From NCBI RefSeq assembly GCF_023487995.1, contig NZ_JAMFKN010000010.1, positions 62,001 through 126,000 on the forward strand: a stretch of 64,000 nucleotides of DNA. Reading direction: 5' to 3'. Positions 36,006 through 46,325 of this stretch are shown piece after piece. How positions within the stretch are numbered: position 1 is the first letter of the stretch; each line of letters begins with the position of its first letter. The DNA is from Thermohalobaculum sediminis (GTDB lineage Bacteria; Pseudomonadota; Alphaproteobacteria; Rhodobacterales; Rhodobacteraceae). The notes beneath the pieces were generated by a model that saw nothing but the letters and a program-made list of their open reading frames with translations, was not told the DNA's origin and ran no database searches. A program made the translations under genes and the position numbers.

Positions 36006-37265
36006 TCAGGCAGCCAGGCGGCGCGCGATCTCGGCCGCCGGGCGTGCCCCCGCGACCGGGCCGTAGAGCGCGACGGCAGGGGCCGAGCGCGCGAAGTCCG
36101 CCACGGCGGCGCGCGCCTCGGCCACGCCGACGGCATCGACGCGGGCGACCGTCTCCTCGACCGGGATCGCGCGGCCCCAGATCGACACCTGCGTGGCCAG
36201 CCGCTCTGCCCGGGCCGAGGCGCTTTCCAGCCCCATCACCAGCCCTGCCCGGGTCTGCGCACGGGCCCGCGCGATTTCGGCCTCGGCCAGGTCGCCGGCC
36301 GCGCGCTGCAACTCGTCGACGGTCAGGTCCACGAGGCCGCCGATCGCCTCGGCCCCGGTGCCGGCATAGACCGTCAGCATGCCCGAATCCGCCCAGGCCG
36401 AACACTGCGCGAAGATCGTGTAGCACAGCCCCCGCCTCTCGCGCGCCTCCTGGAACAGGCGCGAGGACATGCCGCCCCCCAGCGCCGTCGCCGCGATCTG
36501 GGCGGCGTAATAGCGCTCGTCGCGATAGCTGGGCGAGGACAGCGCCAGCGCGAAATGCGCCTGTTCCAGCTTCTTCTTGACCCGCCGCTCGCCGCCCCTG
36601 AAGGCCGCGGGCTCGGGCGCGGGCTCGGTCCCCGGCGCCATGTCGCCGAACAGACCCTCGGCCAGGCGCAGGATCGCGCCGTGGTCGACCGCGCCCGCGG
36701 CCGCGAGGAGCATCCGCTCGGGCCGGTAATGCTCGGCGATGAAGCCCGCGAGGTGCTCGCGCCCGAAGCCGCGCACCGCCGCCGCCGGGCCCAGGATCGA
36801 CCGCCCCATCGCCTGCGCGGGGTATGCCACCTCCTGCAGCCAGTCGAAGATGATGTCGTCGGGCGTGTCGAGCGCCTGCCCGATCTCCTGCAGGATCACG
36901 CCGCGTTCCAGCTCGATATCCGCCTCGGCCAGTTTCGGCGCGCGCAGGATGTCGGCGAGGATGTCGAGCGCGAGCGGCACGTCTCCCGGCAGCACCCGGG
37001 CGTAGTAGGCCGTGCGCTCGCGCGAGGTATAGGCGTTGAGGTAGCCACCCACATCCTCGATCGCCTCGGCGATGTCGAGCGCCGAGCGCCGCGCCGTGCC
37101 CTTGAACGCCATGTGCTCGAGGAAATGCGCGATGCCGTTCTCGTCGGCCCGCTCGTGGCGCGTGCCCGCGTCGATCCAGATGCCGACGCTGGCCGAGCCG
37201 AAGCCCGGCATCACTTCGGTCGCGACGCGGAAGCCATTGGCGAGGCGCGAGATCTCGATGCTCAT
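36006..37265 (-). CDS. M16 family zinc peptidase (processing-peptidase-like)
   Basis: A 419-residue M16 metallopeptidase with the inverted zinc motif HFLEH (His47, Glu50, His51) inside ENGIAHFLEHMAFKGT, and the downstream Glu in the LERGVILQEIG segment. This is the beta-type active subunit pattern, like the mitochondrial processing peptidase beta subunit. No signal peptide is visible. Its ATG overlaps the thrC stop (ATGA at 37262-37265), and the GNAT gene follows after 5 bp. The natural substrate is unknown. Confidence 0.92.
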   Translation of the reverse strand: MSIEISRLANGFRVATEVMPGFGSASVGIWIDAGTRHERADENGIAHFLEHMAFKGTARRSALDIAEAIEDVGGYLNAYTSRERTAYYARVLPGDVPLALDILADILRAPKLAEADIELERGVILQEIGQALDTPDDIIFDWLQEVAYPAQAMGRSILGPAAAVRGFGREHLAGFIAEHYRPERMLLAAAGAVDHGAILRLAEGLFGDMAPGTEPAPEPAAFRGGERRVKKKLEQAHFALALSSPSYRDERYYAAQIAATALGGGMSSRLFQEARERRGLCYTIFAQCSAWADSGMLTVYAGTGAEAIGGLVDLTVDELQRAAGDLAEAEIARARAQTRAGLVMGLESASARAERLATQVSIWGRAIPVEETVARVDAVGVAEARAAVADFARSAPAVALYGPVAGARPAAEIARRLAA

Positions 37266-38653
37266 CGCCGCCGCTCCCGCACCAGCGCCTCGACCGCGGC
37301 AAGATCATTCGCGACCACCGTGACCCGCTCGGGCCGGTCGTAGAGGTCGGCCATCCGCGCGGGAAGCGCAGGGCGCAGCCCGCAGGCCTGCTCGACCGCG
37401 TCGGGGAACTTCGCGGCATGGGCCGTGCCCAGCGTGACCATCGGCACTGCCGCGTCGCCGCGCGCATGCCCCGCTGCCGCCACGCCGATGGCGGTGTGGG
37501 GGTCGAGCACGATCCCCGTCTCGCGATGCAGCCTTGCGATCGTCGTCATCGCCTCGTCCCTGTCCACGCGCGCCGAGGCGAACCCCGCGCGCAACGCCTC
37601 CCGCGCGCCTTGCGGCAGCGCGAATCGGCCCGTCGATTTCAGTTCGTCCATCGCGGTCGCCACCGCCTGGCCGTCCGCGCCGTAGAGTTCGAACAGCAGC
37701 CGCTCGAAATTCGAGCTGACCTGGATGTCCATGGAAGGCGCGATGGTCGCGACGACCCCGCGGCTCTCGTAGACGCCGGTTTCCAGCGTCCGATGCAGGA
37801 TATCGTTCTCGTTGGTCGCGATCACAAGGGTCTCGATCGGCAGGCCCATCCGCCGCGCGATGTGCCCCGCGAAGATGTCGCCGAAATTGCCCGTGGGAAC
37901 CGAGAAGCTCACGGCCCGGTGCGGCGCGCCGAGGCTCACGGCCGCGGTGATGTAATAGACCACCTGCGCCAGAACCCGGGCCCAGTTGATCGAGTTCACC
38001 GCCGCGAGCCCCACCTCGTCGCGGAAGGCGAAGTCGTTGAACATCCCCTTCACCAGCGCCTGGCAGTCGTCGAAGGTGCCCTCGACCGCCAGCGCGTGGA
38101 CATTGGGCTCGGCCGGCGTCGTCATCTGGCGGCGCTGCACCTCGCTGACCCGGCCATGCGGGTAGAGGATCACCACGTCCACCGCGTCAAGCCCGCGGAA
38201 AGCCTCGATCGCCGCCGAGCCGGTGTCTCCGCTGGTCGCGCCGACGATGGTCACCCGCTCGCCCCGTCGCGCCAGGACCGTCTCGAACATCTGGCCGATC
38301 AGCTGCATCGCCACGTCCTTGAACGCCAGCGTCGGCCCGTGATGCAGCTCGAGCACCCAGTCGTTCGGCCCGATCTGGACCAGCGGGCAGCGCGCGGGGT
38401 GCGGGAAGGCGGCATAGGCGCGCGCGATGATAGCGCGGAACGCGTCGTCGCTGAAACAGTCGCCGATGAACGGGCGCATGACCCTGAAGGCCGCGTCCTC
38501 GTAGGACAGCCCCGCAAGCGCCGCGATCTCGGCCGGTCGCATCGCGGGCACCGTCTCGGGCACGTAGAGACCGCCGTCGCGCGCCAGGCCCGTCAGCATC
38601 GCCGCCTCGAAATCGAGCTCCGGTGCCTGTCCGCGGGTCGAGATGTAGCGCAT
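37262..38653 (-). CDS. thrC: Threonine synthase
   Basis: ThrC converts O-phosphohomoserine to threonine using PLP. The 463-residue protein has MRYISTRGQAPELDFEAAML at the start, the PLP-lysine motif HHGPTLAFKDVAMQ, VGATSGDTGSAAIEAF for phosphate binding, and SFSVPTGNFGDIFAGHIARRMGLP, typical of the longer proteobacterial ThrC. The frame runs to 38935, but the start at 38653 fits the family. It is separated by 113 bp from the upstream methyltransferase and coupled to the M16 gene. Confidence 0.95.
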   Translation of the reverse strand: MRYISTRGQAPELDFEAAMLTGLARDGGLYVPETVPAMRPAEIAALAGLSYEDAAFRVMRPFIGDCFSDDAFRAIIARAYAAFPHPARCPLVQIGPNDWVLELHHGPTLAFKDVAMQLIGQMFETVLARRGERVTIVGATSGDTGSAAIEAFRGLDAVDVVILYPHGRVSEVQRRQMTTPAEPNVHALAVEGTFDDCQALVKGMFNDFAFRDEVGLAAVNSINWARVLAQVVYYITAAVSLGAPHRAVSFSVPTGNFGDIFAGHIARRMGLPIETLVIATNENDILHRTLETGVYESRGVVATIAPSMDIQVSSNFERLLFELYGADGQAVATAMDELKSTGRFALPQGAREALRAGFASARVDRDEAMTTIARLHRETGIVLDPHTAIGVAAAGHARGDAAVPMVTLGTAHAAKFPDAVEQACGLRPALPARMADLYDRPERVTVVANDLAAVEALVRERRR

Positions 38654-38766
38654 GAGCCGGGTCCCCTCGTTCCTGCCGCGCCTCATAGCGCAGCACGCCG
38701 GGGGGCACAATGTCCATGCCGGACGCGGCAAGGCGCACCGCGACCAGCGTGCATCGACCCCGGGTG

Positions 38767-39537
38767 TCAGTCCGCCCCGAGGATGTAGAACGTGTAGCCG
38801 TAGCTGTCGCCAAAGCGGCGGAAGATGTCGATCTCGGTCTCGGTCTCGGCAATGGCCTCGGCCAGTTCCGGCGATCCCCCGGGTCGCAATTTCGCGATCC
38901 GCGCGAGCAGCGGGTCGTAGTAGCTGTCCCACCACGCCTGTCGCGGCAGGCGCCGCAGGCCCAGCAAGCGGTAGCCCGCGGCCTCGGCACGGGCGCGGTT
39001 GCCGGCCTCGTCGCTGACGTCGGGATAGGCCGCGCGCCAGTAGGCGGCCGCTTCCTCAGGCGGGTTCGGCACATGCCACGAGAGTTCCGAGACCACGGCC
39101 ACACCCAGCGGCGCCAGCAACCGGCGCCACGCGCCGAGGGCACCCGCGAAACCGAGGTTGTAGGCCGCCCCCTCGGACCACAGCAGGTCGAGCGAGGCCT
39201 CGGGCCAGTCGAGGGCTCCCATATCGGCCAGGACCGGGCGGATCAGCGCCCCGAGCCCCCGTGCGGCCGCACGATGCGCGAGGTCGCCGAGAAACTCGGC
39301 CGAGAGGTCGACGGCGAGGACAGGGGCCTGGAAATGCGCTGCCAGCATGAGGCTCGCGGCACCCGAGCCGCAGCCCAGATCCGCGAGACGGGGCGGCGAG
39401 GGCAGTCGAGGCAACGCCTTCAGGATATCGCGCGAGACGGCGTCGCTGCCGGGACCCAGACGTTCCAGCCCGCGATGAAGCGCGATCAGCGCAGCCTTCG
39501 CAGGATCGGTCGCGGGCGTGGTCGGCGCGCTGCTCAC
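38767..39537 (-). CDS. Class I SAM-dependent methyltransferase in the cox-thrC array
   Basis: A 256-residue methyltransferase: motif I is LADLGCGSGAASLMLA, motif II VLAVDLSAEFL, and a post-I block WPEASLDLLWSEGAAYNLGF. The GTG start at 39537 overlaps the SURF1 stop (GTGA at 39534-39537), as occurs for two other gene pairs here. The substrate is unknown. The SURF1-thrC interval usually lacks this gene in the Rhodobacterales arrangements I recall, so it may be an insertion, but codon use looks native. Confidence 0.75.
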   Translation of the reverse strand: MSSAPTTPATDPAKAALIALHRGLERLGPGSDAVSRDILKALPRLPSPPRLADLGCGSGAASLMLAAHFQAPVLAVDLSAEFLGDLAHRAAARGLGALIRPVLADMGALDWPEASLDLLWSEGAAYNLGFAGALGAWRRLLAPLGVAVVSELSWHVPNPPEEAAAYWRAAYPDVSDEAGNRARAEAAGYRLLGLRRLPRQAWWDSYYDPLLARIAKLRPGGSPELAEAIAETETEIDIFRRFGDSYGYTFYILGAD

Positions 39538-40256
39538 CGGCCCGCCGCGCGCAGTTCGCGCCGCAGCCAGACCGCCGACATGAGCGCCCAGACCAGCGCA
39601 AGCGAGCCCCAGGTGATCGCGTAGCCGAGGTGGTCGTTCGGCAGGTCCACCTCCAGCGGCATCGGTTGCGGCCAGCCCTCGGGGCCTGCGGACGAGGTCT
39701 CTGAGACCACCAGCACCGGATCCGCCGCGAACACCCGCGCCATCGCGCCAAGGTCGCGCGCCACCCACACGTTGTCGCGCGCGCCGAAGGGAGGGTCGGC
39801 CGTCTCGTTCGGGAAACGCAACGCGCCGGTCAGCGTCATCTCGCCTCCGGGCGCGGGCGTGGGCCGGACGGCGAACCCGCCCTCGTTCTTCAGCGCCGCC
39901 GGCACGAAGCCGCGGTCAACCATGATCCGCCGCCCGTCCGCGAGTCGGAAGGGCTGGATGAGACGGTATCCCGGCTCGCGCGCGCGCGTCGTAAGGAACG
40001 GCGCGTCGGGGAATCCATGGCTGCCCGCCTCGCCATCGAAGCGGCCGGTCACCGCCACGCGCAGGAACTCGTCCTCGGGACCCGGGGCGGCCGGCAGCGC
40101 GGCGGGCGCACGCTCGAGGCGCGCCTCGAGCGTTGCGATCAGCCCTTCCTTCCAGGCGAGGCGCTGCACCTGCCAGGCACAGAGGCCCAGCAGGATTGCC
40201 ACGCCCAGCACACCGATCACGATGGGCGCGATGGCGCCGCGGCGGATGCGCATCAT
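39534..40256 (-). CDS. SURF1 family cytochrome oxidase assembly protein
   Basis: SURF1 helps insert haem a into subunit I of aa3 oxidase. The 240-residue protein has the family layout: an N-terminal membrane helix (APIVIGVLGVAILLGLCAWQ), a periplasmic domain with VTGRFDGEAGSHGF, GYRLIQPFRLADGRRIMVDRG (family signature) and NDHLGYAITWGSLALVW, which is the C-terminal helix. The start may be the adjacent ATG at 40256 or the in-frame ATG at 40271. It lies downstream of ctaE in the cox cluster. Confidence 0.9.
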   Translation of the reverse strand: MMRIRRGAIAPIVIGVLGVAILLGLCAWQVQRLAWKEGLIATLEARLERAPAALPAAPGPEDEFLRVAVTGRFDGEAGSHGFPDAPFLTTRAREPGYRLIQPFRLADGRRIMVDRGFVPAALKNEGGFAVRPTPAPGGEMTLTGALRFPNETADPPFGARDNVWVARDLGAMARVFAADPVLVVSETSSAGPEGWPQPMPLEVDLPNDHLGYAITWGSLALVWALMSAVWLRRELRAAGR

Positions 40257-40333
40257 GGCGCGGGCTCCCATTGGATGCGAAACCGCCGCCCGGCACTGCC
40301 GAGCGGCGGCGAGGTCGTCGTTCGGCTGTGGCG

Positions 40334-41149
40334 TCAGGCGCCCCAGATGTAGATGCAGGCGAACAGGAACAGCCAGACCACGTCGACGAAGTGCCAGTAC
40401 CAGGCCGCCGCCTCGAAGCCGACATGCTGCTCGGCCGTGAAGTGGCCCGCACGGGCCCGCATCAGGCAGACGAATAGGAAGATCGTGCCGACGATCACGT
40501 GGAAGCCGTGGAACCCCGTCGCCATGAAGAAGTTCGCGCCGTAGATGTTGCCCGAGAACGAGAACGCCGCGTGGCTGTACTCGTAGGCCTGGAACATCGT
40601 GAACACCGCGCCCAGCACCACCGTCGCCATCAGGCCATAGATCAGGCCCGGCCGCTTGCCCTCGATCAGCGAATGGTGCGCCCAGGTGACGGTCGTGCCC
40701 GACAGCAGCAGGATCAGCGTGTTGATCAGCGGCAGGTGCCACGGGTCGAAGGTAAGGATGCCCTCGGGCGGCCACACGCCATCGGCGGCGGCGGAGGTCG
40801 CCTCGAGCCCGAAATCGCCCGTCATCGGGAAGATCGCGTGCTTGAAGAACGACCAGAACCAGGCCGAGAAGAACATCACCTCGGAGATGATGAACAGGAT
40901 CATCCCGTAGCGCAGGCCGATGCGCACGACCGGGGTGTGGTCGCCGCCATGCGCCTCGGAGATCACGTCGCGCCACCACACGAACATCGTGTAGAGCACG
41001 ATGGCGAGGCCCAGGAGCGCGATCGCCGGCGTGCCGCCCTTCATGAACACCACCATGCCCGAAAGCATGACGAAGGCGCCCACGGCCCCCATGAAGGGCC
41101 AGGGGCTCGGCGGCAGGATGTGGTAGTCGTGGTTCTTCTCGTGGGCCAT
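40334..41149 (-). CDS. ctaE: Cytochrome c oxidase subunit III
   Basis: The 271-residue membrane protein with about seven helices is subunit III of the aa3-type oxidase. Signatures: [19 protein letters not shown] at the start, [61 protein letters not shown] and the C-terminal [14 protein letters not shown]. The ATG at 41149 has GGGAGAGG just upstream and fits the family; the longer frame starts at 41164. Subunit I (ctaD) is not in the window, which is usual for this cluster type. Confidence 0.97.
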   Translation of the reverse strand: MAHEKNHDYHILPPSPWPFMGAVGAFVMLSGMVVFMKGGTPAIALLGLAIVLYTMFVWWRDVISEAHGGDHTPVVRIGLRYGMILFIISEVMFFSAWFWSFFKHAIFPMTGDFGLEATSAAADGVWPPEGILTFDPWHLPLINTLILLLSGTTVTWAHHSLIEGKRPGLIYGLMATVVLGAVFTMFQAYEYSHAAFSFSGNIYGANFFMATGFHGFHVIVGTIFLFVCLMRARAGHFTAEQHVGFEAAAWYWHFVDVVWLFLFACIYIWGA

Positions 41150-41171
41150 GGCCTCTCCCTCCATTGCGCCG

Positions 41172-41792
41172 TCAGTTCCGCCGGGCGGACGCTGCGGCGC
41201 CTCCCAGTTCCGTGTCGAGCCGGGCCTGCTGGTCGGGCTCGGTCTCGTAGAAGGTGTAGGACAGCGTGATCGTGTGCACGCGGTCGGTCTCGGGGTCCGT
41301 CACGATGTCGGGGTCGACATAGAAGGTGACGGGCATCATCACCCGCTCGCCGGGCTGGAGCGTTTGCTCGGTGAAGCAGAAACAGTCGATCTTGGTGAAA
41401 TACGCCCCCGCCGCGAAGGGCGTGACGTTGAATGTCGCCGTGCCCGTGATCGGGTGATCGGTGGGGTTGTAGGCCTCGTAGAAGGCCAGCCCCGTCTCGC
41501 CGATCCGGATCTCGGTCGGCGGCGTCGCGGGGCGGAACTGCCACGGCATGCCGCGGCTCAGCGAGCCGTCGAAGCGCACCGTCACCATGCGGTCCAGCAC
41601 TTCGACCGCGTCGCCCGCCTGCGCCACCTGCGTCGTGCCGCCAAAGCCGGTCACCCGGCAGAACCAGTCGTAGAATGGCACCGCCGCATAGGCCATGCCC
41701 ACCATCCCGGCGACCACGCCCACCAGCGGGATCGCCTTCTTCCAGAGCTTCTCGGGCCTGCGCCCGGCGCGCGTCATGTCGAGCTTCGTCAT
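41172..41792 (-). CDS. ctaG: Cytochrome c oxidase assembly protein CtaG (Cox11)
   Basis: CtaG delivers copper to the CuB site of subunit I. The 206-residue protein has one N-terminal membrane helix ([29 protein letters not shown]) and a periplasmic Ig-like domain with the copper-binding CFCF in [12 protein letters not shown], plus [11 protein letters not shown]. The ATG at 41792 follows the stop of the small upstream gene by 1 bp; an in-frame ATG at 41816 is less likely. It is co-transcribed with the other cox genes. Confidence 0.96.
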   Translation of the reverse strand: MTKLDMTRAGRRPEKLWKKAIPLVGVVAGMVGMAYAAVPFYDWFCRVTGFGGTTQVAQAGDAVEVLDRMVTVRFDGSLSRGMPWQFRPATPPTEIRIGETGLAFYEAYNPTDHPITGTATFNVTPFAAGAYFTKIDCFCFTEQTLQPGERVMMPVTFYVDPDIVTDPETDRVHTITLSYTFYETEPDQQARLDTELGGAAASARRN

Positions 41793-41793
41793 C

Positions 41794-41934
41794 TCAGCCC
41801 CACGGATTGCCTGCATGGGTGCCCATCTTCACGACGGTCACCCAGAAGAGGAGGACCACGAAGGCAACAAGCACGGCCAGCACGCCAAGGTTCCGCCCGC
41901 GGCGCCGGCGGTGAAGCTCGTGATCCTTGCGCAT
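41794..41934 (-). CDS. Small single-TM protein between ctaB and ctaG (CoxF-like)
   Basis: A 46-residue protein with a basic N terminus ([17 protein letters not shown]), one membrane helix (about residues 18-36, [18 protein letters not shown]) and a short tail [11 protein letters not shown]. Small proteins of this form occupy the same slot in other alphaproteobacterial cox clusters. The gene sits 17 bp after ctaB and 1 bp before ctaG, strongly implying a role in oxidase assembly; the exact function is not known. Confidence 0.75.
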   Translation of the reverse strand: MRKDHELHRRRRGRNLGVLAVLVAFVVLLFWVTVVKMGTHAGNPWG

Positions 41935-41951
41935 CGCGTCCCCGCCTCCCC

Positions 41952-42911
41952 TCAGAACCACACTGGCCAGCCCAGCGGGGCCGCCAGGGCGCGCAACAGG
42001 GCATCGGCGATGAACGCGCCGAAGATCGCGAACAGATAGACGATCGAGACGCCGAACAGCTTCTTCTCGGCGCGGAACCGGTCGGCCTCGGCCGCGGCAT
42101 GATCTCGGCGGCGCACCGCCCATGCCCGGCGCAGGAAATCGGCCGTCGCCAGCACCGACACGACCAGGTAGACCGGCCCGCCGGCCACAGTGAAGGCCGG
42201 CGCCACCGCAACGGGCGCCAGCAGCAGCGAATAGAACCAGATCTGGCGCCGCGTCTCGGCATCGCCTGCCACGACCGGCAGCATCGGCACCGAGACCTTG
42301 GCGTAGTCGCTGCGCCGCCACAGCGCCAGCGCCCAGAAATGCGGCGGCGTCCACAGGAAGATCACCAGGAACATCAGCACGGGTGCCAGCGTGATCTCGC
42401 CGGTCACGGCGGCCCAGGCGATCACCGGCGGGAAGGCGCCCGCCGCTCCGCCGATCACGATGTTCTGCGGCGTCGCGCGCTTGAGCCACATCGTGTAGAT
42501 CACCGCGTAGAAGAAGATCGTGAAGGCCAGAAGCGCCGCCGCCAGCGGGTTCGCGAACAGGCCGAGCATCGTCACCGACAGGATCGAGAGGCCCAGCCCC
42601 AGGCCCAGCGCCTCGCCCGGCTCGACCTGCCCCGTTGGGACGGGGCGGCCCTTCGTGCGGGCCATCTCGGCGTCGATGTCGGCGTCGTACCACATGTTCA
42701 GCGCGCCCGAGGCGCCCGCGCCCACCGCGATGCACACCAGCGCCGCGAAGGCCTCGACCGGGTGCACGCCCGAAGGCGCCGCCATCATGCCTGCGAGCGC
42801 GGTGAAGACGACGAGCGACATCACCCGCGGCTTGAGCAGGCGTACATAGTCGCCGAAGCCCGGCTCGGCCGCGCCGGCGCGTGTCGCAAGATCGGGAGTG
42901 ATGTCGGTCAC
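41952..42911 (-). CDS. ctaB: Protoheme IX farnesyltransferase (haem O synthase)
   Basis: CtaB attaches farnesyl to haem b, giving haem O, the precursor of haem A for aa3 oxidase. The 319-residue protein has about nine helices and the UbiA-type Asp motif [19 protein letters not shown], plus [21 protein letters not shown]. The start is GTG 42911: family alignment puts the start before [13 protein letters not shown], and the nearby ATG is out of frame (it reads four codons then TGA). It lies 116 bp after ctaC. Confidence 0.96.
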   Translation of the reverse strand: MTDITPDLATRAGAAEPGFGDYVRLLKPRVMSLVVFTALAGMMAAPSGVHPVEAFAALVCIAVGAGASGALNMWYDADIDAEMARTKGRPVPTGQVEPGEALGLGLGLSILSVTMLGLFANPLAAALLAFTIFFYAVIYTMWLKRATPQNIVIGGAAGAFPPVIAWAAVTGEITLAPVLMFLVIFLWTPPHFWALALWRRSDYAKVSVPMLPVVAGDAETRRQIWFYSLLLAPVAVAPAFTVAGGPVYLVVSVLATADFLRRAWAVRRRDHAAAEADRFRAEKKLFGVSIVYLFAIFGAFIADALLRALAAPLGWPVWF

Positions 42912-43027
42912 GCGGTCACCATCTCTCGGCGGATCGGTCTGTCGCGGGGCACCGCCCGCAGGGCGCCCCTCGGGCGCCCGGTCTGCGCGAGGCCGCGGAG
43001 GTTCCCCCGCCGCGGCCGCGCCGCATC

Positions 43028-43900
43028 TCAGTCGGCCGCGTTCAGCGCCACCTTCGTCGCGCCCGCGCGCGACGCAGTTTGCTCGGCCACCCAGGCGTCG
43101 TAGTCCTCCTGGCTCACCACCTCGACCACGATCGGCATGTAGGAATGGTCCTTGCCGCAAAGCTCCGAGCACTGGCCGAAATAGGTGCCGACCTGCTCGG
43201 CGCGGAACCAGGTCTCGTTGGTGCGGCCGGGGATCGCGTCGATCTTCACGCCGAAGGACGGCACCGCCCAGGCGTGGATCACGTCGGACCCGGTGACCAG
43301 CACATGCACGTTCGCGTTCACAGGGACGACGACACGGGTGTCGGTGGCCAGCAGGAACTCGTCCTCGCTGTAGCCCGCATCCGCAAGCTCGCCGCGGATC
43401 TCGTCGGTCAGGTTCGCGCTGCCGCCGCCGATCATGAAGGCGTCCAGGCTGATGCCCTGATCGGGATACTCGTAGCTCCAGAACCACTGGTTGCCGGTGG
43501 CCTTGATGGTGAGATCCGCCTCCGGCACGTCAAGCTGCTTGAACAGCAGCTTCAGCGAGGGCACGGCGATGACGAACAGGATGATGACCGGGATCGCCGT
43601 CCAGAACACCTCGAGCACCGCGTTGTGCGTGAAGCGCGCGGGCGTCGGGTTGGCCTTGGCGTTGTACTTCATAACCACGATCACCAGCAGCGCCAGCACG
43701 AAGATCGAGATCAGCGTGATGATCACCAGCAGCATGTTGTCGAGCCACACGAGATCATGCGCCACCGGCGTCACGGGCGCCTGAAGGGCGATGCCGTTCG
43801 GATGCGGCTTGCCCGTCAACACGTCCTGCGCCTGCGCCAGCCCCGCGGTCGCTGCGATCAGCGCCGACATGGCGAACGTGGAGATCCTTGCCATCTGCAT
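43028..43900 (-). CDS. ctaC: Cytochrome c oxidase subunit II
   Basis: Subunit II carries the CuA centre that accepts electrons from cytochrome c. The 290-residue precursor has a signal peptide (cleavage near LAQA), two helices (LLVIITLISIFVLALLVIVV and VFWTAIPVIILFVIAVPSL), and a cupredoxin domain with GNQWFWSYEYPD and the CuA ligands in QCSELCGKDHSYMP. It is the first gene of the minus-strand cox cluster. The 201-bp divergent gap to tldD holds a palindrome at 43955-43969 and an FNR-type box at 44052-44065. Confidence 0.97.
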   Translation of the reverse strand: MQMARISTFAMSALIAATAGLAQAQDVLTGKPHPNGIALQAPVTPVAHDLVWLDNMLLVIITLISIFVLALLVIVVMKYNAKANPTPARFTHNAVLEVFWTAIPVIILFVIAVPSLKLLFKQLDVPEADLTIKATGNQWFWSYEYPDQGISLDAFMIGGGSANLTDEIRGELADAGYSEDEFLLATDTRVVVPVNANVHVLVTGSDVIHAWAVPSFGVKIDAIPGRTNETWFRAEQVGTYFGQCSELCGKDHSYMPIVVEVVSQEDYDAWVAEQTASRAGATKVALNAAD

Positions 43901-43954
43901 CGTGCCTTCCCCGTCGAAATGCCCAGTTTCCGGGGCGAGGCGCGGGGGGCGCCG

Positions 43955-43969
43955 GTTGCGTCGCGCAAC
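43955..43969. promoter_or_regulatory. Perfect palindrome upstream of ctaC
   Basis: GTTGCG-TCG-CGCAAC, a 6-bp perfect inverted repeat 55 bp before the ctaC start codon. Its TGCG/CGCA half-sites resemble the GC-rich targets of RegA/PrrA-type redox regulators that control oxidase genes in Rhodobacter; this is a resemblance only. Confidence 0.4.
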
Positions 43970-43979
43970 TCCCCATGCC

Positions 43980-44008
43980 TTGCCATCGTGCCTCTATCAC
44001 CATATTGA
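43980..44008 (+). promoter_or_regulatory. Candidate promoter of tldD
   Basis: TTGCCA (43980-43985), 17 bp, TATTGA (44003-44008). The predicted start near 44015 gives a leader of nearly 90 nt that contains a GC hairpin with five T (44034-44053) and the FNR-type box. Confidence 0.45.
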
Positions 44009-44051
44009 CCGGGAGAGGGCAAGCAGATGCTGCGCGGCAAGACGCCGCTTT

Positions 44052-44065
44052 TTGATCTCGGTCAA
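44052..44065. promoter_or_regulatory. FNR/FnrL-type box between ctaC and tldD
   Basis: TTGATCTCGGTCAA matches the FNR consensus TTGAT-N4-ATCAA with one change. It lies 36 bp before the tldD ATG and about 150 bp before ctaC. It falls downstream of the predicted tldD transcription start, so a repressing role, or action on ctaC, is more likely than classical activation. Confidence 0.4.
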
Positions 44066-44101
44066 GGCCTGCCCCGCCGGTGAACCCAGTCTGGAGCGCC
44101 C

Positions 44102-45529
<1,428 letters not shown>

Positions 45530-45795
45530 CGGCGGCCCCCGGGTGGATGGCGTCGCAGCGTGGCTCGGGACGCCACTTGGGTCACGCCCGTGCTCTGCCC
45601 CGGACCGCATCAAAGCAGGGTTGCTGGCAGCGGCCTCGGCTGGAGGGGTCGGCGAGCCGGGACATCACGAAAATTCTATGATGGAGTCCCACGAAATCAG
45701 CGCGCCGTGAAATGTGGTAACGAATGTAAACGTTCTCTTAGCCTCCAGGCCAATTCCGGGCCGTTCTTGCGCGTGTCCTTGAAACAATTTGCAGG

Positions 45796-46206
45796 ATGCA
45801 GAAGCCGGGACCGTGCATGGTTGCCATGAGGGCGATCATGACCGGCTTTTCCCCTTGGACCATCGTCTTGCTGACCAGCGCCACGATTGCCACGGCCGCG
45901 CCGACGAGCCCCGCTCGCGCAGACGATCTCGATTGCAGCTTCTTCGAGGCACAGGCCGAGGGAAGGCTGCCGATAGATTTCGCGTTGCGGATGCGGGACG
46001 CCTGCCACGTGCTCAACGCCTACCAGCACTCGGTGACGGCCGAGAGCCTGCGCTACGCCTTCGGCGACGCCGCGGTGGCGCCCGAGCCCGCGGCCAACCG
46101 GTATCGCAGCCGGATGCTCGACACGCCTCAGGTGCTGCCTGAAATGGAGCGGTACTTCATCGCGCGCGATGTCGGGGTGTTCGCCCTCATCAGGGAAATC
46201 CCCTGA
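45796..46206 (+). CDS. Hypothetical exported protein
   Basis: Up to 136 residues with a signal-peptide-like segment (FSPWTIVLLTSATIATAA, cleavage near ARA) and a mature part with two cysteines (LDCSFFEAQ and RDACHVLNAYQ) that could form a disulfide. I recognise no family. Several starts are possible (45796, 45820, 45829, 45838); the last has GAGGG six bases before it and places the hydrophobic core correctly. The 266 bp upstream, notably 45661-45780, are AT-richer (about 50% G+C) than the surroundings and may hold a promoter or transferred DNA. Confidence 0.5.
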   Translation: MQKPGPCMVAMRAIMTGFSPWTIVLLTSATIATAAPTSPARADDLDCSFFEAQAEGRLPIDFALRMRDACHVLNAYQHSVTAESLRYAFGDAAVAPEPAANRYRSRMLDTPQVLPEMERYFIARDVGVFALIREIP

Positions 46207-46245
46207 GCGGTGCGGCGCATGCGGCGGGGCCGCCGCAGCGCCATT

Positions 46246-46259
46246 CTGATCCAGATCAA
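46246..46259 (+). promoter_or_regulatory. FNR/FnrL box of the formate/nitrite-type transporter
   Basis: CTGATCCAGATCAA matches TTGAT-N4-ATCAA except for the first base. A -10-like TATGCT lies at 46281-46286, so a start near 46293 would put the box centre at about -40.5/-41.5, the class II FNR activator position. Confidence 0.6.
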
Positions 46260-46325
46260 GCATCCGCGCTCGCGGCTTGCTATGCTGCGGTCCGAATGAC
46301 GGACACGGGCTACCGGGAGCAAGCC

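Noticed and set aside
44024-44080. Short ORF (MLRGKTPLFDLGQGLPRR) before tldD
   Set aside because: No ribosome site and no enrichment of any amino acid; the DNA is better explained by the hairpin and FNR-type box.
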